Source of the DNA: Sphaerochaeta associata
GTDB lineage: Bacteria > Spirochaetota > Spirochaetia > Sphaerochaetales > Sphaerochaetaceae
Assembly: GCF_022869165.1 (NCBI RefSeq)
Contig: NZ_CP094929.1
Location: forward strand, 3,348,001 to 3,412,000
Reading direction: 5' to 3'
Length of the DNA: 64,000 nucleotides
Every line of letters starts with the position of its first letter. Positions within the stretch are counted from its first letter, which is position 1. This document shows positions 58,899-64,000 of this stretch, one piece after another. Position numbers and translations under genes: made by a program. The notes beneath the pieces were generated by a model, which searched no databases, was not told where the DNA came from, and worked only from the letters and a program-made list of their open reading frames with translations.

Positions 58899-58931
58899 GT
58901 TGATGCCGATGATTTTTTCCTCGGCATCAAC
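58899..58931. terminator. Hairpin between gntP and the TPR gene
   Basis: Perfect 11-bp inverted repeat GTTGATGCCGA/TCGGCATCAAC with an 11-nt loop. No U tract follows on the minus strand, so it may be a processing or stability element rather than a strong terminator. Confidence 0.45.
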
Positions 58932-58945
58932 TATTCACTGAGATT

Positions 58946-60289
58946 TTACAGTACGAATACACCAATAATCATCAGAACAGCCAACGTCGTGATGCCTTGT
59001 AACAAGGTAACACCAGTCTGCGTCTTGTAGGCGGTGGTAGTATCCATATCGGAGAACTGAGAAACCACCCAGAAATAACTGTCGTTTGCGTGTGAAACAG
59101 TCATGGAACCGGCTCCGATGGCCAGCAAGGCAAGGACCTTAGCAATCTCGCTAGTCCAGCCAAGTTGACCCATCAACGGTGCAATCATTGCACTAGTGAC
59201 AATCATGGCAACAGTTGAAGCACCCATTGCGGTTTTAAGCAATGCTGCAATTAAGAAGGGAATCAGCAATCCTGCATTCATCTGCATTAAAGAGTTACTA
59301 AGTATATCGGCAATCGGCAGGGTCTTCAATACTGCACCGAGGGCACCACCAGCACCGGTAATAGCCAAAATACTCGCAGAACTCTCAATACCTTCACTGA
59401 GCCAGGTGAATGCGGCGCCTTTCTTTTCTGATTTGGGAATCAGGGTAACTGCAAGGCCTACGCCAAGAATCAAGGCGGTCACTGGATTACCTATGAAATC
59501 AAAGAAGGACTTTGCAACACCTGTTCCAAACGGAGCTGCAGGAAAGTCTGCTACTGACTTTAAAGCTATCAATACGATAGGAAGCAGAATTGGCGCAAAA
59601 GAACGAATTGCTCCAGGAAGCTTTCCATATTTTTCAACCAATTCTTCAAGAGAAACCTCGGGATTGGCTGGAATGTCGAACTTGCTGGAAATCTTCATTG
59701 CATAGAGATATCCAACCAACATGGGTGCAAGGGAAACCAATAAGCCAACAAGAATCACCAGACCCAAGTCAGCATTGAGCGTACCTGCCATGATGATCGG
59801 TCCCGGAGTAGGAGGCACCAGGCAGTGCGTCGAGTAAAGACCGCTGCTGAGACATGTCGCCATCACCGCAAGCGAGATGCCGGATTTTGCAGCCAGTGCT
59901 CTATTGATTGGAGAAAGAATGACGAAACCGGAATCGCAGAATACTGGGATACTGACAATATAACCTGTGATACTCATCGTAAGGGGAGCGCGTTTCTTTC
60001 CTACTATATTCAAGATGGTATTGGCCATTGTCAAAGCAGCACCGGTTTTCTCGAGAATCGTCCCGATGATGGTTCCTGCAATGATGACAATTCCGATGCT
60101 TCCCAAGATGGAGCCGAAACCGGAGGTCAATGTGTTGATTAGTGCATCAACCGGCATTCCTCCCAGAATCCCTACAAAATACCCTGCTAGCAACAACACG
60201 ATGAATGGATGCCACTTGAACTTGGATATCAAGAGTATCATTCCTACGATTGCGACAATGATGATTAGAAACAAATACCATCCTGCCAT
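58946..60289 (-). CDS. GntP-family gluconate/organic acid permease
   Basis: A 447-residue polytopic membrane protein of the gluconate:H+ symporter family. Typical features are the N-terminal FKWHPFIVLLLAGYFVGILGGMP, the PVFCDSGFVIL and HCLVPPTPGPI motifs, and the C-terminal VSHANDSYFWVVSQFSDMD. It imports gluconate or a related sugar acid or hydroxy acid. AGGAGGAAG precedes the ATG. It lies 32 nt downstream of an MBL-fold enzyme and probably shares its GntR-controlled promoter. No gluconate kinase is nearby. Confidence 0.88.
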   Translation of the reverse strand: MAGWYLFLIIIVAIVGMILLISKFKWHPFIVLLLAGYFVGILGGMPVDALINTLTSGFGSILGSIGIVIIAGTIIGTILEKTGAALTMANTILNIVGKKRAPLTMSITGYIVSIPVFCDSGFVILSPINRALAAKSGISLAVMATCLSSGLYSTHCLVPPTPGPIIMAGTLNADLGLVILVGLLVSLAPMLVGYLYAMKISSKFDIPANPEVSLEELVEKYGKLPGAIRSFAPILLPIVLIALKSVADFPAAPFGTGVAKSFFDFIGNPVTALILGVGLAVTLIPKSEKKGAAFTWLSEGIESSASILAITGAGGALGAVLKTLPIADILSNSLMQMNAGLLIPFLIAALLKTAMGASTVAMIVTSAMIAPLMGQLGWTSEIAKVLALLAIGAGSMTVSHANDSYFWVVSQFSDMDTTTAYKTQTGVTLLQGITTLAVLMIIGVFVL

Positions 60290-60321
60290 TTTTTCTTCCT
60301 CCTGTACTGATACTAAAAACC

Positions 60322-61161
60322 TTATTCTTCAAGAATAAGGGAAGATCCCAATGTATTATGAAAATGCATCTCGGAATTCTCTGTTGCCAAAACAATGGCA
60401 TCGTTGCCGCTGCAATGGGATATTCCTAGAATTGAGATTCCCTGCCTTTTAAATTCATCAATTGTGGTTTTTGTACGACTCATATCTGATTCAACCAGAT
60501 GGGTCCCTCCCAGCAGTGCATAGATAGGCGAAGAAAACTGCTGGCGTACCGTATCAAGCATATTGAGGATTCCTGGATGGGAGCATCCGACCAAAACAAT
60601 CAATCCTTTGCTGCTTTCTACAACCAGAAGTACTTCATCCGAAAAATGATCCGGCATCCAACCGTTCGATGTCCTCACAACAAATCGGGGATGGATGGTC
60701 TCTTCAGGATGGAGATTGAAAAAGTTCGTGACCATCCAAATCCCTGGAAATATTTCTTTCTTTTCTTTGATTATTTCATGCTTGATACCGTGTTGTCTCA
60801 GATACAACGTATTAAAGTCATTGCCCAGATATTGGTAGGAAGCATTGAACCGAGCATATTTCGGGTTGAAAAACCCATCACCGGTATACAGGGTGTAGGG
60901 ATGATTCGGGTACGTCTCTACCAATGGCCGAAACCCACCACTGTGATCATAGTGGCCGTGACTGAGTACTATATGCTCAACAGCATCCAAAGGCTTGTTC
61001 AGTTTTTGTGCGTTTTGCAAGAACGCTGAGCTTCTACCGGTGTCAAACAATACCGATATAGAATTCATCTCCACTAAGAAAGAGAGCCCGTGTTCAGCAA
61101 TCATGCCGGTGTGCTCTCCTTCGGTATTCTCTTCAAGTGTGGTTATTTCAAGTGCCATCAT
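60322..61161 (-). CDS. MBL-fold metallohydrolase (COG1237 type)
   Basis: A 279-residue metallo-beta-lactamase-fold protein. The HxHxDH motif is LSHGHYDHSGG (residues about 67-77), a later metal histidine is in VGCSHPGILNM, and the C-terminal histidine is in GISHCSG. The pattern resembles the COG1237 family, some members of which are named dihydropterin-aminobenzene phosphate synthases. The substrate is unknown; the operon partner GntP suggests processing of a sugar acid or lactone. A lactonase role would be attractive but is only inference. Two adjacent ATGs (61161 and 61158) could serve as start. Confidence 0.75.
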   Translation of the reverse strand: MMALEITTLEENTEGEHTGMIAEHGLSFLVEMNSISVLFDTGRSSAFLQNAQKLNKPLDAVEHIVLSHGHYDHSGGFRPLVETYPNHPYTLYTGDGFFNPKYARFNASYQYLGNDFNTLYLRQHGIKHEIIKEKKEIFPGIWMVTNFFNLHPEETIHPRFVVRTSNGWMPDHFSDEVLLVVESSKGLIVLVGCSHPGILNMLDTVRQQFSSPIYALLGGTHLVESDMSRTKTTIDEFKRQGISILGISHCSGNDAIVLATENSEMHFHNTLGSSLILEE

Positions 61162-61180
61162 AGATCCTTAATGAACATCT

Positions 61181-61204
61181 AACTCATCAGAGGTCTGACA
61201 AGTT
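61181..61204 (-). promoter_or_regulatory. Candidate GntR operator
   Basis: A 24-bp palindrome AACT-N2-TCAGA-N2-TCTGA-N2-AGTT, located between the promoter (61213-61240) and the start of the MBL gene. A bound repressor would block transcription start or elongation. The GntR protein encoded immediately upstream is the likely ligand. Confidence 0.6.
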
Positions 61205-61212
61205 GAGCTAAC

Positions 61213-61240
61213 AATAAACCCTCCTCAGTCACCTTGTCAA
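61213..61240 (-). promoter_or_regulatory. Promoter of the MBL-gntP operon
   Basis: Minus strand TTGACA (61235-61240), 16-nt spacer, TTTATT (61213-61218), in the gap after the GntR gene and before the operator. Confidence 0.5.
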
Positions 61241-61249
61241 CGAAAATTT

Positions 61250-61945
61250 TTACAGAGTCCCATAATGCAATTGAATATCAGATAGAGCGTTTCGCAAGTG
61301 ATCTTCCATTGCTTTGCTAGCTTCCTGTGAATCATGGTTCTTGATAGCTTGAAGCATCCTGCCATGTTCGATGATGGATGATTGTAATCTTCCTGGAGCA
61401 TGCAGGCTCGCATACCACCCCTCATTGAGCGTTTGGTCCATGGTGCGCATCAGCACTGTAAGTGTTCGGTTCTTTGTTGCTTTTGCTATAGCCAAATGAA
61501 ATGCGCTGTCACTTGCTATCGCCTTGGAAACATCACCATCTCCGACATGGGCGACGAAGGCGTCGTAATGAGACTGCAGAGCTTCCAAATCTTTTTCTTC
61601 GGCACGTTCACATGCCACCCAGGCTGCGTGTGGCTCGATCAACAAGCGAACCTCGAAATGTTCCCGCAAGGAATCTGCATTCTCTACCACCCACTCCTTG
61701 ACCGGATGCCTCTTTGAAGTCATGTCGTTGATGAAAACACCCTTGCCCTGATAAACTTTCACTACGCCTGATACTTCCAACATACGCAAAGCCTCACGAA
61801 TTGAAGACCTGCTTACTTCGAGTTTTGCTGAGAGTTGCTTTTCACTATAAAGCTTATCCCCCGGCTTGAGTTGTTCAGTCCGAATAATTTCGTTGATGGC
61901 ATCGGTAACCATGATTGATAGACGTTCTTTCTTGAGCGATTGCAT
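61250..61945 (-). CDS. GntR-family (FadR subfamily) transcriptional regulator
   Basis: A 231-residue regulator. The N-terminal winged helix has LKPGDKLYSEKQLSAKLEVSRSSIREALRMLEVSGVV, the classical GntR signature. The C-terminal FCD-type all-helical domain covers residues 90-225. Such domains bind sugar acids, lactate or acyl groups, often with a metal. The ATG at 61945 is 6 nt from a TACGAT -10 box, predicting a leaderless mRNA. A 24-bp palindrome before the downstream MBL-gntP operon is its likely operator. The gene is divergent from the DUF3842 gene. Confidence 0.88.
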   Translation of the reverse strand: MQSLKKERLSIMVTDAINEIIRTEQLKPGDKLYSEKQLSAKLEVSRSSIREALRMLEVSGVVKVYQGKGVFINDMTSKRHPVKEWVVENADSLREHFEVRLLIEPHAAWVACERAEEKDLEALQSHYDAFVAHVGDGDVSKAIASDSAFHLAIAKATKNRTLTVLMRTMDQTLNEGWYASLHAPGRLQSSIIEHGRMLQAIKNHDSQEASKAMEDHLRNALSDIQLHYGTL

Positions 61946-61951
61946 GTGCGT

Positions 61952-61980
61952 ATCGTAACGCTTAGTGTGCAATGGTGCAA
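61952..61980 (-). promoter_or_regulatory. GntR gene promoter, predicted leaderless
   Basis: Minus strand TTGCAC (61975-61980), 17-nt spacer, TACGAT (61952-61957), 6 nt to ATG. Confidence 0.55.
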
Positions 61981-61992
61981 GTAATCTTACTC

Positions 61993-62021
61993 TGGCAATC
62001 TATGTGTGTTTCTTCTATACT
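61993..62021 (+). promoter_or_regulatory. DUF3842 gene promoter, predicted leaderless
   Basis: TGGCAA (61993-61998, weak -35), 17-nt spacer, TATACT (62016-62021), 6 nt to ATG 62028; no SD. Confidence 0.5.
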
Positions 62022-62027
62022 GGTTTT

Positions 62028-62462
62028 ATGGAACCCATACACACAGTCGTAGTCATCGACGGCCAGGGTGGAAGCCTCGGAAAAAGTTTGGTTGAAGCAA
62101 TAAAAAAACGATTCGAACAGGTATACGTACTGGCCATCGGGACCAACAGTCTTGCTGCAAGCGCCATGCTGCGCAGCGGTGCAGATGGAATTGCCACCGG
62201 GGAGAACCCGGTCGTGGTTGCTTCCCGGAACGCCGATCTGATCATCGGACCGTTGGGAATCATAACAGCCGACGCCCTGCACGGGGAGATTACACCGACA
62301 ATGGCTGTTGCCGTTGCCCAGAGCAAGGCCCATAAGATCCTGCTTCCGATCAGCAAGTGCAATGTGAGCATCGTAGGAAGGCAGGACCTGAGCCTGACAG
62401 AGATGATCGAGCTCGCCCTTTCCGAGATTGCAGCCTTTCTTGACAACCAGCCATCTGGCTAG
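62028..62462 (+). CDS. DUF3842-family protein
   Basis: A 144-residue protein of the DUF3842 family with a Rossmann-like start VVVIDGQGGSLGKSLVEAIKK (glycine-rich loop). Other conserved segments are IGTNSLAASAMLRSGADGIATGENPVV and LLPISKCNVSIVG. The function is unknown; a nucleotide-binding or sensory role has been suggested for the loop. The ATG at 62028 is set by the family N-terminus and the leaderless promoter. It is followed by the metal-type ABC transporter, whose promoter lies in its last 20 codons. Confidence 0.75.
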   Translation: MEPIHTVVVIDGQGGSLGKSLVEAIKKRFEQVYVLAIGTNSLAASAMLRSGADGIATGENPVVVASRNADLIIGPLGIITADALHGEITPTMAVAVAQSKAHKILLPISKCNVSIVGRQDLSLTEMIELALSEIAAFLDNQPSG

Positions 62463-62468
62463 TACAAT
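62440..62468 (+). promoter_or_regulatory. Promoter of the DUF1893-ABC transporter operon
   Basis: TTGACA (62440-62445), 17-nt spacer, TACAAT (62463-62468); near-consensus, within the end of the DUF3842 gene. Confidence 0.7.
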
Positions 62469-62474
62469 ACGCCC

Positions 62475-62578
62475 AACCAAGCCCTATGAAGGGGCTGATC
62501 CTAAACCGTTTACCTGTTTACGAAAAGAGCCATGAAGGCAGAGAAGGATGACAGTCCTTTGCTTTCATGGCTTTTTTT
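62475..62578 (+). promoter_or_regulatory. Leader with attenuator/possible riboswitch before the ABC genes
   Basis: About 100 nt of leader between the promoter and the ATG. It has a small hairpin AGCCC/GGGCT (62480-62495), a linker with repeated GTTTAC, then a long terminator hairpin: outer 13-bp stem 62528-62540 with 62560-62572, inner AAGGA/TCCTT, and seven T just before the start codon. A terminator directly in front of a transporter gene implies transcription attenuation. I do not recognise it as a known riboswitch class. Confidence 0.6.
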
Positions 62579-63622
62579 ATGGAGTTGTCCGTGGAACTGT
62601 ATAAAAAGCCCCTTCCAGAGGGAACCACCTTATGTGTCTACAACCGTGACCGGCTCATCTTCTCAGACAGCGGCCGCTGGCTCACCCCGCTCTTCGCCCT
62701 TGAGCGATTCCTGGCTACATACAGCGGCGAACGCGATTGCCTCTGCGCCCACGACACCGCAGCAGGGAAAGCGGCTGCGGTATTGATGAGCCGCATGGGA
62801 ATCAAGCGATGTCACATAAATTTGGTAAGCGACCTTGCTGTTGCATTCTATGAAGAGCACGGCATTGTGGTAAGTTGGGAGAAACGCATCGAACGTCTGG
62901 CCTGTAAAACTGAGGAGTTGCTTGCCGATATGACCAGCGAGGAGGAGATGTACCGCCTGCTCAGAAGACGCGCCAAGCTGGTACGAGGGGTAAGCATTGA
63001 AGCCAAAAAGGTCTCGTTTGCCTACGCAGACCAAAAACCGATACTTGAAAACCTGTCATTTTCTGTCGAAGAAGGGGGAAGGCTCATCATCCAAGGCGAC
63101 AACGGCATGGGTAAAACCACCCTGCTCAATGTACTGATGGGAAAGCTCAAGCCTACCGGGGGAGTCGTTCTCATCGACGGCAAGGAGCCCTCGACTTTAG
63201 CAAAAAGAACCATCGGATACATCAAGCAGCAACAGACCCAAGAACAGTACCCCGTCTCGGCGCGGGAGGTGGTCAGCATGGCCGTCGATCCAAATCTGGA
63301 CACCAAGCAACAAAAATGGGAGATCGACACAGCCCTTAGGAGGACCGGTGTCTTTGAGATGGCTGATCGGAATTTCTTCACCCTCAGCGGTGGGGAGCGG
63401 CAGAAAGTGTCGCTCTCACGGACGCTCTGCCAAAAGGCCCGGCTTTTGCTTCTCGACGAACCCACATCATTTCTGGATGCCAAGAGTCGGACGACCCTTG
63501 TAGAAGTACTGCACTCCCTCACCGTCGATGAGATGCCGACCATTGTGATTGTCACCCACGACAAGGAGCTTGAGGCCGATCTCGCCTGGCCTGTTCTCCG
63601 TCTGGAGGGCAGGCATGCATGA
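62579..63622 (+). CDS. DUF1893-ABC ATPase fusion, metal-transporter type
   Basis: A 347-residue fusion. Residues 1-125 are a DUF1893 domain (TTLCVYNRDRLIFSDSGRWLTPLFAL, AGKAAAVLMSRMGIKRCHI, LAVAFYEEHGIVVSW). Residues about 140-345 are an ABC ATPase with Walker A GDNGMGKTT, signature LSGGERQK and Walker B LLLLDEPTSFLD. The ATPase type and the following ABC-3 permease resemble zinc/manganese/iron importers. DUF1893 alone is a small nucleotide- or metal-linked domain; here it may sense substrate. The ATG at 62579 directly follows a terminator U tract and has no SD. Confidence 0.8.
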   Translation: MELSVELYKKPLPEGTTLCVYNRDRLIFSDSGRWLTPLFALERFLATYSGERDCLCAHDTAAGKAAAVLMSRMGIKRCHINLVSDLAVAFYEEHGIVVSWEKRIERLACKTEELLADMTSEEEMYRLLRRRAKLVRGVSIEAKKVSFAYADQKPILENLSFSVEEGGRLIIQGDNGMGKTTLLNVLMGKLKPTGGVVLIDGKEPSTLAKRTIGYIKQQQTQEQYPVSAREVVSMAVDPNLDTKQQKWEIDTALRRTGVFEMADRNFFTLSGGERQKVSLSRTLCQKARLLLLDEPTSFLDAKSRTTLVEVLHSLTVDEMPTIVIVTHDKELEADLAWPVLRLEGRHA

Positions 63623-64000
63623 TTTTCTGTTCGCCCTCAGTCTCCCCCCGGTTGCACGGGGTCTGGTTGCGATGGCCATAGCAGGCCTGTGCTTTCCGGC
63701 AAGCGGAGTGATGGTATTGCGTCTGAATCTGGTACCGATGCGCTATATGCTCATGCATGGGGTGATTCTCGGCGGCGCACTGTCGCTTGCATTCTCCCTG
63801 CCGGTACTACCCACCAGCATCCTGCTCAATGTTCTGCTCGTCTTTCTCATGCTGCACTTGAAAGGAAATTCCTCCCATGGCTTCGGGCTTGCCAGCGCCG
63901 CTGCAATGGTCTTCTCCATGGCCCTAGCCTCCTTGGTCATGCATGTGTGGGATGTACCGGCCAAGGATACCCTGCAGCTTTTATGGGGGAGTCCGTTCGC
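63619..64000 (+). CDS. ABC-3 (ZnuB/MntB-like) permease, 5' part
   Basis: The gene runs off the window after 127 codons; the full family is about 270 residues. It has hydrophobic helices beginning LPPVARGLVAMAIAGLCFPASGVMVLRLNLVPMRYMLMHGVILGGALSLAF, the typical ABC-3 pattern for zinc, manganese or iron transport. The ATG overlaps the ATPase stop (ATGA), so the two are coupled. A binding protein gene is not in view and may lie beyond the edge. Confidence 0.82.

Noticed and set aside
62567-62579. Earlier ATG at 62567 for the DUF1893-ABC gene
   Set aside because: It lies within the terminator stem, so a ribosome could not start there on a folded leader.
1-64000. tRNA, rRNA, insertion sequences, prophage
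   Set aside because: I found no cloverleaf, rRNA-like stretch, transposase, integrase or terminal inverted repeats on either strand by reading; a dedicated search would be needed to exclude short remnants.

Overview
This 64 kb window looks like chromosome from a spirochaete, most likely a Sphaerochaeta-type member of the Sphaerochaetaceae. The reasons are moderately GC-rich, densely packed genes with intact housekeeping loci (pgi, ligA, dnaE, recG, carAB, aspS, proS), a sigma-54/PspF/PspA system, a DUF1576 membrane protein and DUF6062-type proteins. The assignment is by family resemblance only. I saw no rRNA, tRNA, CRISPR array, insertion sequence or prophage.

Layout. 1-6.4 kb: end of pgi, a MarR-regulated heterodimeric ABC exporter, a DMT transporter and a HAD phosphatase. 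6.4-6.6 kb: a small RNA on the minus strand. 6.7-12 kb: an aminotransferase / ModE-like regulator / phosphofructokinase operon, then ligA. 12-15.4 kb: a three-subunit xanthine-dehydrogenase-like operon with a shortened, diverged large subunit. 15.4-25.7 kb: dnaE, a YggT protein, recG, rsmD, a thioesterase, a beta-propeller glycosidase-like gene, lspA and a NIF3 protein. 25.7-30.6 kb: a LonB-like protease, a MATE pump, a SpoU methyltransferase and rsmI. 30.6-35.3 kb: two PspF/sigma-54 envelope-stress operons around pspF. 35.3-44.4 kb: DUF1576, carAB, aspS and a CDF metal transporter. 44.4-45.7 kb: an AT-richer AAA-DUF4143 gene behind three palindromes. 45.7-56.9 kb: a GGDEF protein, OsmC, a split transketolase operon, proS, two ankyrin proteins, an adenosine deaminase and a rhomboid. 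56.9-57.6 kb: three tandem sigma-54 small RNA genes. 57.6-64 kb: rlmE, a GntR-controlled MBL/GntP operon, DUF3842 and a metal-type ABC transporter with a terminator-bearing leader.

The most interesting structure is at 56.9-57.6 kb. A unit of about 245 bp is repeated three times. Each copy has a near-consensus sigma-54 promoter, a common AGAACAGAGCAAC 5' end, a U-rich stretch followed by a CUCCUU core, and a strong terminator hairpin with an ACCCCA loop. No reading frame is present. Two 17-bp palindromes of the form TGTGCA-N5-TGCACA lie upstream and look like enhancer-binding-protein sites. A fourth RNA at 6.4-6.55 kb, with an ordinary promoter, carries the same U6-C-(U)AACCUCCUUUU module twice. 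The core resembles the 3' tail of 16S rRNA (anti-Shine-Dalgarno). I infer a family of sibling RNAs that could bind ribosome-binding sites, three of them under sigma-54 control.

A second recurring theme is leaderless transcription. At least twelve genes here have a good -35/-10 pair with the -10 only 6-7 nt before the ATG and no Shine-Dalgarno sequence. Other genes have normal SD sequences, so the cell appears to use two modes of initiation, only one of which anti-SD RNAs could affect. That link is inference.
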